A DNA stretch of 64,000 nucleotides, from assembly GCF_003597675.1 (NCBI RefSeq), contig NZ_CP030827.1, positions 124,001 to 188,000 on the forward strand, in the 5' to 3' direction. The translations under genes were made by a program, and so were the position numbers. Source of the DNA: Neorhizobium sp. NCHU2750 (GTDB lineage: Bacteria; Pseudomonadota; Alphaproteobacteria; Rhizobiales; Rhizobiaceae). A model generated the notes under the pieces. That model was not told the origin of the DNA. It did no database searches and saw only the letters and a program-made list of their open reading frames with translations. Below are positions 1 through 8,579 of this stretch, piece after piece. Every line of letters begins with the position of its first letter. Positions within the stretch are counted from its first letter, which is position 1.

Positions 1-33
1 GCCGCTCATCGGCACTAGCCGGCGATGCCGTCA

Positions 34-246
34 TCAGGCATCTGCCCCAGGCGTGCGATAGCGGTTGCGGATCAGCTTCATGTAATAGTTACCCGGTGAA
101 CTGGTCCGGCGCAGATCCTCGATGACATAGGCAGGCACGTCACAGAATTCCCGCATCTCCCCATTCGCCATGAACAACCGCATGCGCGAGGAGGGTACGT
201 CATACTCGACCTGATCGATAAGCTTCGATTTCAGATGGATGAGCAT
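34..246 (-). CDS. KTSC domain-containing small protein
   Basis: This 70-residue protein matches the KTSC domain pattern: an early 'VEYD' strand, a strand with 'MRLFMANGEMREF', the 'DVPAYVIEDL' turn-helix, and a late 'SSPGNYYMKLIRNRY' segment where KTSC proteins usually have S-x-G-x-(Y/F)-(F/Y). The family's role is not well defined; it occurs alone or fused to nucleic-acid enzymes. The length is normal for a single-domain member. It lies at the left edge of the window with its downstream neighbour out of view. The ATG at 244-246 is the only sensible start. Confidence 0.75.
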   Translation of the reverse strand: MLIHLKSKLIDQVEYDVPSSRMRLFMANGEMREFCDVPAYVIEDLRRTSSPGNYYMKLIRNRYRTPGADA

Positions 247-603
247 ATTTCACCATCCCGTCTACCGTCATCTCTTCGACCGGGAGGATATTCGCGACAT
301 GCCTCGAGTCAATATCGGAAGTTTGCTTGCGCGTGGAGGCTCACATCACCCCGCATCACGATTGCATGTAGAGACATGCGGGAAGTAACATTCTAGGGAT
401 CTTGTTGTATTTCTTCTGGCGGTGGCGGGTGTAAGCTTGAGTGATTGTATATTCCTGTCCGCCCCTGTGCCGTCGAGCATGAAGAGAGACGACTTGGACT
501 TGCGCTTTAGTGGCGGCGCAATAAGGTGGCGCACGAGCCGGCCGCGGTTGCAGTACCCGCATGGCAGTCTTTCGGCCGGTGCTGCACGTTTGAGGGATGC
601 AAG
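247..603. other. intergenic region upstream of the GH5 gene
   Basis: About 357 bases without a supported gene separate the KTSC gene (minus strand) from the GH5 gene (plus strand), so it should hold two divergent promoters. A small hairpin GCATGT-agag-ACATGC lies at 364-379. Reading frames on both strands are short and show no protein-like composition. I could not assign a convincing -35/-10 pair. Confidence 0.5.
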
Positions 604-1668
604 ATGAGGAAATACCTGCTGGCTGCAATTGCGGTTCTGGCCGGTTCGGCAGGGCCGGTCGCAGAAGCAACGGATTTCCAGTATGGTCGCGGCGTCAACC
701 TCGTCGGCAATCACGGCTTTTATTCCGGTTCCACCACTTGGGCGACGCCTGCCGGGATGAACTACTATCTCGGCAAGGGAATGCGGGTGTTCCGCATCGT
801 CGTGGCATGGGAGTGGATACAGCCCAAACTGGGTGGTGAGCTTGACCCGACGGTTGTCGCCGCCCTGCAGAAGGAGACCGATTTCCTCACCGGTGCCGGC
901 GCTACGGTGATCATCGACATTCATAACTTTATGCGTCGCGACCTCAATTTCGACAAGCGCCCGAGCCGGCCTGTGCCGGAAAAGCAGGTCGTTATCGGTG
1001 AGGATCCGGCCGTCCCGGCGACCCAATTCGCCGATCTGTGGGTGAAAATTGCCCAAAAATTCAAATCGAACCCGAAGGTCATGTTCGGCATCATGAACGA
1101 GCCGCATGATGTCGACGGGCCGACGCTGGGTGCCACATACAATACGGTGCTTCGCGACATTCGCTCCACCGGCGCCACCAACGCCATCCTTCTCGATGGA
1201 TTGGGCTTCGCCTACGACCTGTCCTGGACCAGTGAAAAACGGGGCACGCCGCTTGGCGCGATCGTCCGCGATCCCGGCAACAACATGGTCATCGACGTTC
1301 ATCGGTATTTCGATGACTACAGTGCCGGCCAGAAGGAGACCTGCAATCGCGGCACCGGCACATCGATCCTGGTCGATTCCACCAAATGGGCGCGTGCCAA
1401 CAAGCAGCGGCTTTTCCTCGGAGAGTTCGCCGTCGGCCGCAACGAGGCCTGCTATCGCGAACTCGGTGACATGCTGGCCTATATGGGCAGGAACAAGGAT
1501 GTCTGGACGGGTTACACGTGGTTCGGTGTCTATGCCGGCCAGCAAGGCTACAACACGCCCGACCAGGGTTTCTGGTATTCGATCGATCCGGGTGGCCCCG
1601 ATGTCCAGGATTTCACTGGCAAGACCCCCGACGATCCCCGCATGAAGATCCTGCTGTCCGGGCCGTGA
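604..1668 (+). CDS. secreted glycoside hydrolase family 5 (cellulase-type)
   Basis: This 354-residue protein has an N-terminal signal peptide (MRKYLLAAIAVLAGSAGPVAEA, about residues 1-22) and a GH5 barrel. The acid/base glutamate is visible in 'GIMNEPHD' (E166) and the nucleophile in 'FLGEFAVG' (E274), the standard GH5 pair. An 'IDIHNFMRR' strand carries the conserved substrate-site histidine. It probably cleaves a beta-1,4-linked glucan or similar polymer in the periplasm or outside. An upstream in-frame ATG at 526 exists, but the signal peptide starts at 604. It converges with a large GT2 gene 17 bases away, which suggests that the hydrolase trims or releases the polymer that the transferase makes. 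The exact substrate cannot be read from sequence. Confidence 0.85.
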   Translation: MRKYLLAAIAVLAGSAGPVAEATDFQYGRGVNLVGNHGFYSGSTTWATPAGMNYYLGKGMRVFRIVVAWEWIQPKLGGELDPTVVAALQKETDFLTGAGATVIIDIHNFMRRDLNFDKRPSRPVPEKQVVIGEDPAVPATQFADLWVKIAQKFKSNPKVMFGIMNEPHDVDGPTLGATYNTVLRDIRSTGATNAILLDGLGFAYDLSWTSEKRGTPLGAIVRDPGNNMVIDVHRYFDDYSAGQKETCNRGTGTSILVDSTKWARANKQRLFLGEFAVGRNEACYRELGDMLAYMGRNKDVWTGYTWFGVYAGQQGYNTPDQGFWYSIDPGGPDVQDFTGKTPDDPRMKILLSGP

Positions 1669-1685
1669 TTGGCGTCTCCGCAGTC

Positions 1686-3611
1686 TCAGGCCTTGGCAGC
1701 CGGACTGTGCGGTGTCTTGTTCCAGTGGAAGGGCCTGGTCCTGAGTTCGATCAGCGCTCTCCAGCTGGCGACGGAAATCATCAGCCAATAAAGTGGAACG
1801 AGTGCCCAGCGCCAGCCGATAAGCCTTTTCTCGTGATCGATCATCGAGCCCACCCCGAGCCCGAGAAAGATCAGATAGCTGCCGAGAATATTGACGAAGT
1901 CCATGGCGAAGAGCGATACGGCGCCAAGCGGCAGGTCGTCCTTCGGGGCATCGAGCAGGGCCGATGCGCCAAGCCAGAGGAAGACGAAGATCAGCGGATG
2001 CAGCAGCGCCGAAACCAGCATTCCGCCGACCATGAGGTGAAAGGTTGCGAAGGCTGCCGGGCCTAATTCGCCAAACAGCCGCAAGGGCTCGCGCATCAAA
2101 ACCAGCCAGGTCTGTGCCCATCCCTTGAACCAGCGGGCGCGCTGCGCCATCCATACACTGATCTCGACGGGCGCATCCTCCAGCGTCTGCCGGGTCATCA
2201 CGTCGCAGCGATAGCCCAGCCGATGGAGGCGCAGCCCGAGATCGGCATCCTCGGTCACGTTGAACGGATCCCAGCCGCCTACCTCGTGCAGGATCTGCGT
2301 CCTGAAATGGTTGGACGTGCCGCCGAGCGGCAGGGGCATCCGCGCTGTGGCCAGAAGCGGCAGAAGGCCGCGAAACAGCGCCGAATATTCAAGCGAGAAC
2401 ATGGCGCTGATGAACGACTGTCGCGGATTTGCGATGATCAGCGGCGCCTGCAGGCAGGCAAGCTCCGGTGGGCCCGCGCGAAAACGCGCATAGGCCTCGC
2501 GCAATTGCCCCGGATGCGGTCGGTCTTCGGCATCGTAGATCGCCAAATACTCGCCGCGCGCAGCGGTCAGGGCATAGGTGAGCGCCTTCGGTTTCGTCCG
2601 CGGCCCGATCGCCGGAACCCTGACGATCTCGAATTGCGGGCCGAGGACAAGAGCTTCCAATGCCTGAATGGTCTCGCTGTCGTCCTCCTCGCAGACGAGT
2701 TTTATATCGAGGAGGGCCGGCGGCCAGTCGAGGCGTGACAGGCTCGCCACCAGCTGGCTTGCCACGGGTGCCTCCCGATAGAGCGCCACCATGACGGTGT
2801 AGCGGGGCAGGGGGGCGGGCGCCGTCTGCGCCGCGCTCGTTGTCGCCGGCCGGAATATTTTCGCGGCCAGTGCCGTCAGCCGCAGCATGAGCGAAGCGAG
2901 ATAGGTCAGCGACAGGAGCACATGCAGGAAAAGCAGCGTCTCTCCCGTCGCAATCAGCAAGGCCGCCATCATCGTCGCAGCAACCATCCCGGCGATGAAC
3001 CCCTGGGCGCCCGAAAGCACCACTCGCGCGGAGAACAATGGCCTCCTTTCAAACAGTGCCTGGCTTGCTTGCCGTCCGCGCCGAACGGCCCCGGCCGCCC
3101 AGACGGCGCGGCGGATTGCCGAGGGCGTGGTAATGGCAAGGTCACGCCCGAGGAGCGGCATCGCCGCAAACGTCGCGGCAAGGTCTGCGAGGCGGCCGGC
3201 CGAGGGAACGATCGCCGTTTCCGGTGCCCGGTTGCGATGGGCAAGCCGCAGCATGGTAGGACGCAGAAGCTGACTGTCGATCGTCTCCGCATCGACGACA
3301 AGCCCGGCATCGATCTCGGACAGCAACGGCAGACGCAGAAGCCGTGCCATCGCGCCGTAATAGGCTTCTTCGTCCACCTCACCGGAGGCGATGAGTTCCG
3401 CCTCCAGTGACGTGCCGTTCACAAATGCGCGTTCGCCGAGCGCCGCGATCATCGGCTTGGAAAAGCCGAGTGCCGCCAGTGCGGCCGCTTCCGCACCGGC
3501 AAAGCCCGGATCGGCTGCCTCATCCGGCCTCTGTTGTGCCTTATGGCCCTCTGTTGCCGGCCGATCATCGCACGCCACCGCTCCCTGCGGCGGATATTCC
3601 CCGATGCGCAT
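1686..3611 (-). CDS. membrane glycosyltransferase family 2 with N-terminal type II secretion ATPase-like domain
   Basis: This 641-residue protein has three parts. Residues about 60-165 resemble the T2SSE N-terminal (MshEN-like) fold ('SGEVDEEAYYGAMARLLRLP'). Residues about 200-250 hold two membrane helices. The rest is a processive GT2 domain with 'DAED' (360-363), 'TED' (453-455) and 'QRARW' (490-494), followed by C-terminal membrane helices. This D, D, D, QxxRW set is that of cellulose- or hyaluronan-synthase-like polymerases; XagB-type proteins share the layout. It likely polymerises an extracellular polysaccharide at the inner membrane. MshEN domains can bind c-di-GMP, but here only one, degenerate copy of the motif is visible, so regulation by c-di-GMP is only possible. 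The convergent GH5 gene is a likely partner. Confidence 0.82.
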   Translation of the reverse strand: MRIGEYPPQGAVACDDRPATEGHKAQQRPDEAADPGFAGAEAAALAALGFSKPMIAALGERAFVNGTSLEAELIASGEVDEEAYYGAMARLLRLPLLSEIDAGLVVDAETIDSQLLRPTMLRLAHRNRAPETAIVPSAGRLADLAATFAAMPLLGRDLAITTPSAIRRAVWAAGAVRRGRQASQALFERRPLFSARVVLSGAQGFIAGMVAATMMAALLIATGETLLFLHVLLSLTYLASLMLRLTALAAKIFRPATTSAAQTAPAPLPRYTVMVALYREAPVASQLVASLSRLDWPPALLDIKLVCEEDDSETIQALEALVLGPQFEIVRVPAIGPRTKPKALTYALTAARGEYLAIYDAEDRPHPGQLREAYARFRAGPPELACLQAPLIIANPRQSFISAMFSLEYSALFRGLLPLLATARMPLPLGGTSNHFRTQILHEVGGWDPFNVTEDADLGLRLHRLGYRCDVMTRQTLEDAPVEISVWMAQRARWFKGWAQTWLVLMREPLRLFGELGPAAFATFHLMVGGMLVSALLHPLIFVFLWLGASALLDAPKDDLPLGAVSLFAMDFVNILGSYLIFLGLGVGSMIDHEKRLIGWRWALVPLYWLMISVASWRALIELRTRPFHWNKTPHSPAAKA

Positions 3612-3691
3612 GGTTCTGTTACACCGTTCCCGATGGCACTCCGCAAGGCATGCCCGACCCTATCCCACGTCGCATAATAAAGGGGCTCCGG

Positions 3692-4642
3692 ATGATTACA
3701 TCCCCAGTTTGCCAGGGGGCTTTCGACTTGGCATTCCGCTGGGCATTCGATTGGGGGCGCAGCGATGCCAGCAAAGGGTTCCGCCGTGTGGTCGCTGGAA
3801 TTGTGGTCGCCACCGCGTCATTGTTCATCTTGGCCGAGGCGAATGCAGCCGAAACCAGAACGCAAAGCGCCGCGGCCACGCTCCCCTTGATGTTCGACAG
3901 CCACGAGCGGTTGGCGCGGCCGGATCTGTCAGCCGTCGTGCGCATCCGCATCCTGACGACGGCCGACTTTCCGCCCTTCAATTTCGCCGACCAGAGCGGC
4001 CGGCTGTCGGGCTTCAATGTCGATCTCGCCCGCGAGATCTGCGCCGAACTCGATCTCGAGGCAAAATGCCAGATACAGGCACTCCCCTTCGCCGATCTGG
4101 AAAAGACGCTGGAAGCCAATGGCGGCGAGGCGGTGATGGCCGGCATCGCCATGACGCCTGAACTGCGCCAGCGCTTCCTGTTCTCGCGCCCCTATATCGG
4201 CATTCCCGCCCGCTTTGCCAAAAGACGCGCGGCGAGCCTGCCGGGCGACACGGCTGCAGCACTATCCACCCAGCGGGTTGGCGTGGTGAAGGACAGTGCC
4301 CATGAGGTGATGTTCAAGGCCTTCTTCCCGGCGGCAACGGCAGTCCCCTATGCGAGCGAAGCGGAGATGATGGCGGCGCTGAAATCCGGCGCTGTCGATC
4401 TGGTCTTTTCGGATGGGCTTCGCCTGTCTTTCTGGGTCGCAAGCGATGCATCGGATAGGTGCTGCACGCTTTTCGACGGTCCCTACGTCTCGGAGAAATT
4501 TCTCGGCGAGGGCCTGTCGATCATGGTCCGCAAGAGCGATCCGCTTCTCGTCGCAGCCTTCGATCAGGCGCTGGCGGAACTGTCGCGCAATGGCAGGCTG
4601 CAGGATCTCTACCTGCGCTATTTCCCCAACGGTCTCTATTGA
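3692..4642 (+). CDS. family-3 extracellular solute-binding protein
   Basis: This 316-residue protein is a periplasmic binding protein of the amino-acid type (SBP_bac_3). After a hydrophobic export segment ('VVAGIVVATASLFILAEANA', near residues 28-47) comes 'RIRILTTADFPPFNF', then 'GFNVDLAREICAEL', the usual first-lobe signature. The ATG at 3692 was chosen because longer in-frame starts overlap the opposite gene, whose start is at 3611. No permease or ATPase gene is adjacent, so it is an orphan binding protein. It could serve a distant ABC transporter or act as a sensor input. The ligand is unknown. Confidence 0.75.
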   Translation: MITSPVCQGAFDLAFRWAFDWGRSDASKGFRRVVAGIVVATASLFILAEANAAETRTQSAAATLPLMFDSHERLARPDLSAVVRIRILTTADFPPFNFADQSGRLSGFNVDLAREICAELDLEAKCQIQALPFADLEKTLEANGGEAVMAGIAMTPELRQRFLFSRPYIGIPARFAKRRAASLPGDTAAALSTQRVGVVKDSAHEVMFKAFFPAATAVPYASEAEMMAALKSGAVDLVFSDGLRLSFWVASDASDRCCTLFDGPYVSEKFLGEGLSIMVRKSDPLLVAAFDQALAELSRNGRLQDLYLRYFPNGLY

Positions 4643-4714
4643 TCCTGGGAATTTGTTCCTGAGCCGATCGTGTCGGCCTCATGCCGTACGACTTTGCCGG
4701 CAGCGCGGCTGGCC

Positions 4715-5377
4715 TTACTGGCTTGCCCAGATGATCCGTGCCATCCATTCCACGTCGGAAAGATCGAAGACCCGGTTCGGATGGTCGGGATTGAGCGACA
4801 TCACCTCGACCGTGCGCGGGCTCTGGCGGGCGAGAACCTTGGCCATCACCTCGCCCTCGCGGGTCTTCAGCACCACCCGGTCGCCGCGGCGCACCTGCGC
4901 GCCCGGCTCGACGATCAGCACGTCGCCGTCGCGATAGAGCGGCATCATCGATTCGCCCTGCACTTCGAGCGCGTAGACGCCGGCCTTGCGGGACGGATCG
5001 ACCGGGAATTCGACGACATCCCAGCCCTGGCCGGCGGGAAAGCCGCCATCGTCGAAAAAGCCGCCGGCACCGGCCTGCGCAAAGCCGAGCAGCGGGATCG
5101 TGCCCGATTGCGGTGGAAAATTGCCGTCCGGTATCTGGTTGCGGTTGCTCGGCGGCAGGTAGCTCATGAACTGATCGATCGTCGCCCCGGTCGCATCGAG
5201 CACCTTCGACAGCGATTCCGTCGACGGCCATCTGAGTCGCCCGTCAGGCCCGAGCCGTTTCGAGCGGTTGAACGATGTCGGGTCGAGGCCCGCCCGTCTG
5301 GCAAGGCCTGATGGCGTTAGCTGATGGCCTTCGGCCAGCCTGTCGATCGCGTTCCATATGGCTTCATGTGACAGCAT
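4715..5377 (-). CDS. S24-family LexA/CI-like transcriptional repressor
   Basis: This 220-residue protein starts with a helix-turn-helix ('LTPSGLARRAGLDPTSFNRS', about residues 20-39) and ends with an S24 peptidase domain. The serine is in 'VQGESMMPLYRDGD' and the lysine general base in 'VVLKTREGEVMAKVL'. An Ala-Gly rich stretch ('FAQAGAGG') could hold the self-cleavage bond. Such proteins repress stress or phage genes until cleaved. It is not LexA itself: the N-terminal domain is the XRE-like type. The start at 5377 gives a compact N-terminus; the open frame extends 50 codons further without protein-like sequence. No prophage genes surround it, and related chromosomal copies are common in rhizobia. 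Confidence 0.78.
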   Translation of the reverse strand: MLSHEAIWNAIDRLAEGHQLTPSGLARRAGLDPTSFNRSKRLGPDGRLRWPSTESLSKVLDATGATIDQFMSYLPPSNRNQIPDGNFPPQSGTIPLLGFAQAGAGGFFDDGGFPAGQGWDVVEFPVDPSRKAGVYALEVQGESMMPLYRDGDVLIVEPGAQVRRGDRVVLKTREGEVMAKVLARQSPRTVEVMSLNPDHPNRVFDLSDVEWMARIIWASQ

Positions 5378-5664
5378 CGTGGCCTGGCCCCGGTCGTTTT
5401 CCGGCTCCTTGCCCTTGGCCCTCCTGTCGTCACCGGTCGATCGGCATGGATCGCATCGATCGGAACACTCTGGGCGAAGTCGTCGGCCGAAGGTGAAACA
5501 GCCGGGTTTGCTTGGCCCGGCCTGCATTGGTGCCCATGACGATCAGATCAAGACAATCAGATCCACACAATCGGGTGGAGACGATCGTCCCAGGCGATCG
5601 CGATTTTAGCCGAGCAGCCCTCTCGCGTAAAGGGAGGAGAGGAATAAAATCCTCTCGCTCTACC

Positions 5665-6312
5665 TTACGCCACCATCGCCATGTTGATCTTGCCGAGCTT
5701 GATCACCGCCTGCGTGCGGCTGTCGACATTGAGCTTCAACAGGATGGCCGAGACATGCGCCTTGATCGTCGCCTCCGAGACGCCGAGCTCATAGGCGATC
5801 TGCTTGTTGAGCAGGCCCTCGGCCAGCATGGTCAGCACGCGGTTCTGCTGCGGTGTCAGCGTCTTCAGCCTGTCGAAGATCTCGTTCAGTGCCGGATCGT
5901 CGTCGCCGAGGCCCTGATCGCCGCCGGGGGTGAAGATGCCGCCGTCGAGCACGGTGCGGATCGCCCCGCGAATGTCGTCGAGACCCGATGATTTGGGAAT
6001 GAAGCCCGACGCGCCGAGCTCGATCGACCGGCGCACGGTGGCACAGTCGTCGGTGGCCGAAACGATGACGATCGGTAGCGCGGAAAACTGCGCCCTCAAT
6101 GTCATCAGCCCGGAAAAGCCGCTGACCCCCGGCATGGCGAGGTCGAGCAGCATCAGGTCGGCATCGGGGTGTTCCTCGCCGGCCCTGAGAGCGGCGGAAA
6201 ATTCGCCGCATTCGATGATCGTGACATCCTCGCTCATGGCCTTGAGGGCCTGAACCAGCGCGCCGCGAAACAGCGGATGATCGTCTGCGATAATGATAGT
6301 GAGTGTCTGCAT
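5665..6312 (-). CDS. LuxR/NarL-family response regulator (CrbR/ErdR-like)
   Basis: This 215-residue protein has a receiver domain with acidic pocket 'IIADDHPLF' (D10, D11), phosphoacceptor 'LMLLDLAMPG' (D57) and switch region 'VSATDD'. A LuxR helix-turn-helix follows from 'LTPQQNRVLTMLAEGLLNKQ' to 'KLNVDSRTQAV'. An AGGAGG box seven bases upstream supports the ATG at 6312 over the longer frame. No kinase gene is adjacent. The sequence type is that of regulators paired with symporter-containing hybrid kinases that control acetate use (CrbR, ErdR). The only such kinase in view lies at 39188-42700. Pairing is inferred, not shown. Confidence 0.8.
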   Translation of the reverse strand: MQTLTIIIADDHPLFRGALVQALKAMSEDVTIIECGEFSAALRAGEEHPDADLMLLDLAMPGVSGFSGLMTLRAQFSALPIVIVSATDDCATVRRSIELGASGFIPKSSGLDDIRGAIRTVLDGGIFTPGGDQGLGDDDPALNEIFDRLKTLTPQQNRVLTMLAEGLLNKQIAYELGVSEATIKAHVSAILLKLNVDSRTQAVIKLGKINMAMVA

Positions 6313-6538
6313 TCCCACGCCTCCTCCCAAAGGCATAGTTGTGCCGGGATGACTATCCCGCGGCCCTCCTCAAGGCCTTACTTAAATTTGTAGCCTTCTT
6401 GCCGCGTCGAAACAAGGGCGCCGTTCCGGTGCCGTCTGTGGAAGACAATCCGGTGGCATCCTTATTCTCCTCGATCTGTCGCGATTTTGCGACAATGCCG
6501 CCGCGGCATCTGCGCCCGTCGATAGCCCGCCCGAGAGC

Positions 6539-6946
6539 TCAGGTGCGGTCCGGCTGCGCCTCTCCCGGCTTCTCTTCAGTGAATTCGCGCACGATACCCA
6601 TGAAGCTGCGCATGAACCGTTCCATGATCGACAGCGACCGGTCGACCTCCGCGTCGCTCGGCAACTGGTTCTGAAGTCTGTCGGGCGGCGTCTGGCTCAA
6701 TCGCTCCTCCAGGGCGGTCACCCGCTTTTGCAAGAGATCCAGCTCCTTGTCATAGGCCGCCCGTTCGTCGGGAGCCATCCGGCAGGCGAGTTCTCCGCTT
6801 TCCTCCCGGCAGGTGGTGATCGCGCCGGTCTCGGTATCGAGCCTGACGATCCCCTGATCGGTGCACTGCATCGTGAACCTCGGTTCCGCCTCAGCGCCGC
6901 CGGCAGCAAGGGCGAGCCCGGCCGTGATGGTTGCCAATCTGCGCAT
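6539..6946 (-). CDS. small secreted hypothetical protein
   Basis: This 135-residue protein has a short signal peptide (MRRLATITAGLALAAGGAEA). Three cysteines follow in the first half of the mature part ('MQCTDQG', 'ITTCREESGELAC'), then a predicted coiled coil ('ELDLLQKRVTALEERLSQ'). A strong GGAGGAG box precedes the ATG at 6946. The cysteine spacing suggests a disulfide in the periplasm. I do not recognise a named family. It is not clearly in an operon with the regulator downstream, since 226 bases separate them. Confidence 0.65.
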   Translation of the reverse strand: MRRLATITAGLALAAGGAEAEPRFTMQCTDQGIVRLDTETGAITTCREESGELACRMAPDERAAYDKELDLLQKRVTALEERLSQTPPDRLQNQLPSDAEVDRSLSIMERFMRSFMGIVREFTEEKPGEAQPDRT

Positions 6947-7117
6947 ATTTGTCTCCTCCGATAGTGATGGACATTTGGCCGCCTTTGCGGCAAACGGTCC
7001 GCAGCCACCGCATGTCGGTGTTAACGGCTTTTCCGGCCCGGGGTTCTGTCAGGGTGGCGAAAAGGCCGCGGTTTCATCGGGCATGATGCGAAGCCCGGAT
7101 CCTACGGGAGATGTGTG

Positions 7118-7465
7118 ATGACGGATACCGTTTACAAGATCGTCCCCGACAGCATCTGGCGTGACGCCAAGGCGGCGGGCGTGTTCGAAGGGGCCGAGAT
7201 CGACCATCGCGACGGCTATATCCATTTTTCCACCGGCGCCCAGGCGCGCGAGACGGCGCGGCTGCATTTTTCAGGTGTCGCCGGGCTCATGCTGGTCGCC
7301 GTCAATGTTTTGGCCCTTGGCGAGGCGCTCAGGTTCGAGCCTTCCCGTGGTGGCGATCTCTTTCCGCATCTTTACGGCACCCTGCCGCTGTCCGCTGTCC
7401 TGTGGGAAATGCCGCTCCTGATCGGCGTTGACGGACAGCATGCCTTTCCGGAGAAAATGCCATGA
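7118..7465 (+). CDS. DUF952 family protein
   Basis: This 115-residue protein carries the DUF952 hallmarks 'VYKIVPDSIWRDAKAAG' and 'DHRDGYIHFSTGAQ'. DUF952 proteins are small cytoplasmic proteins related to the ADP-ribosyltransferase-like fold; no firm function is known. The ATG at 7118 follows a GGGAG box. A GTG directly before it in frame is less likely. The stop overlaps the pyrD start (ATGA), so the two genes are translationally coupled, and the protein may be made in step with pyrimidine synthesis. Confidence 0.82.
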   Translation: MTDTVYKIVPDSIWRDAKAAGVFEGAEIDHRDGYIHFSTGAQARETARLHFSGVAGLMLVAVNVLALGEALRFEPSRGGDLFPHLYGTLPLSAVLWEMPLLIGVDGQHAFPEKMP

Positions 7466-8559
7466 TCGGCCGTCTCGCGGGGATTGCCTCCCGCAGCCTT
7501 TTCGTCTTCGATCCCGAAACCGCCCATGGCCTGTCGATTGCGGCGCTGAAGACCGGAATAACCCCGGTCTGCGCGCCAAAGGCGGACCCGCGTCTGGCCC
7601 GGACGATCGCCGGCATCCGGTTTGAAAACCCGATCGGCCTTGCCGCTGGCTACGACAAGAATGCCGAAGTGCCGCAGGCGCTGCTGAAACTCGGTTTCGG
7701 CCATGTCGAGATCGGCACGGTCACGCCGAAGCCGCAGCCCGGCAATCCCAAGCCGCGCCTGTTCCGCCTTGTCGAGGACCGCGCGGTCATCAACCGTTTC
7801 GGCTTCAACAGCGAAGGGCATGAACCGGTCTTCGCGCGGTTGTCGAATTTCCGCCGCAGCGGTCATTCCGGTCTTGTCGGCGTCAATATCGGCGCCAACA
7901 AGGAAAGCACCGACCGCATTGCCGATTACGTCGCCGGCATCCGTCGTTTCGCCTCCGTCGCCTCCTATTTCACCGCCAACATTTCCTCGCCCAACACGCC
8001 GGGCCTGCGCGACCTGCAGGCGCGCGAAAGCCTTGCCGCCCTTCTTTCCGCAACACTTGCCGCCCGCAACGAAGAGGCGGACAGGCTCGGCCGAAAACTG
8101 CCGGTCTTCCTGAAGATCGCGCCCGATCTGACCGAGGAGGGGCTGGACGATATCGCCGCCGAAGTGCTGGCCCATGATCTCGATGGCCTGATCGTCTCCA
8201 ACACCACGCTTTCGCGCGAAGGCCTGAAGGATCAGGTCCATGCGAGGGAGACGGGCGGCATGTCCGGCGCGCCGCTCTTTGCCCGCGCCACTGCCGTTCT
8301 GGCCCGCATGCGCAAGCGCGTCGGCCCCGACCTGCCGATCATCGGCGTCGGCGGCGTAGGCAGCGCCGAAGATGCGCTGGAAAAGATCCGCGCCGGCGCC
8401 GATCTCGTCCAGGTCTATTCCTGCATGGTCTATGAGGGGCCGGGCCTGCCCGGTTCGATCAACCGCGGCCTGTCGAAGCTGCTCGACCGGCAGGGTGCAA
8501 AATCGATCCGCGACTTGCGCGATACCCGCGTCGACCACTGGGCCTCGCAGACACTCTAA
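7462..8559 (+). CDS. pyrD: dihydroorotate dehydrogenase (quinone), class 2
   Basis: This 365-residue enzyme oxidises dihydroorotate to orotate in pyrimidine synthesis and passes electrons to quinone. The N-terminal helical extension ('PETAHGLSIAALKTG') marks the membrane-associated class 2 type. The FMN barrel shows 'NPIGLAAGYDKNAEVPQAL', 'GTVTPKPQPGNPKPRLFRL', the catalytic-serine loop 'NISSPNTPGLRDLQ', 'LKIAPDL', 'ISNTT' equivalent 'VSNTTLSREG' and the C-terminal phosphate-binding 'GVGGVGSAEDALEKIRAGA'. Its length is typical. It overlaps the upstream DUF952 gene by four bases. Confidence 0.97.
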   Translation: MIGRLAGIASRSLFVFDPETAHGLSIAALKTGITPVCAPKADPRLARTIAGIRFENPIGLAAGYDKNAEVPQALLKLGFGHVEIGTVTPKPQPGNPKPRLFRLVEDRAVINRFGFNSEGHEPVFARLSNFRRSGHSGLVGVNIGANKESTDRIADYVAGIRRFASVASYFTANISSPNTPGLRDLQARESLAALLSATLAARNEEADRLGRKLPVFLKIAPDLTEEGLDDIAAEVLAHDLDGLIVSNTTLSREGLKDQVHARETGGMSGAPLFARATAVLARMRKRVGPDLPIIGVGGVGSAEDALEKIRAGADLVQVYSCMVYEGPGLPGSINRGLSKLLDRQGAKSIRDLRDTRVDHWASQTL

Positions 8560-8579
8560 CTTCTATCGCCGCGAGAGCC

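Noticed and set aside
346..2154. 602-codon frame on the minus strand across the GH5 gene
   Set aside because: It overlaps the GH5 gene antisense and the 3' part of the GT2 gene, and its Arg/Gly-rich composition with no motif is that of a high-G+C shadow frame.
4715..5377. S24 repressor as a sign of a prophage
   Set aside because: No integrase, structural or lysis genes lie near it; its codon use matches the neighbours.
7372..8538. 388-codon minus-strand frame opposite pyrD
   Set aside because: The plus strand encodes an unmistakable class 2 dihydroorotate dehydrogenase.
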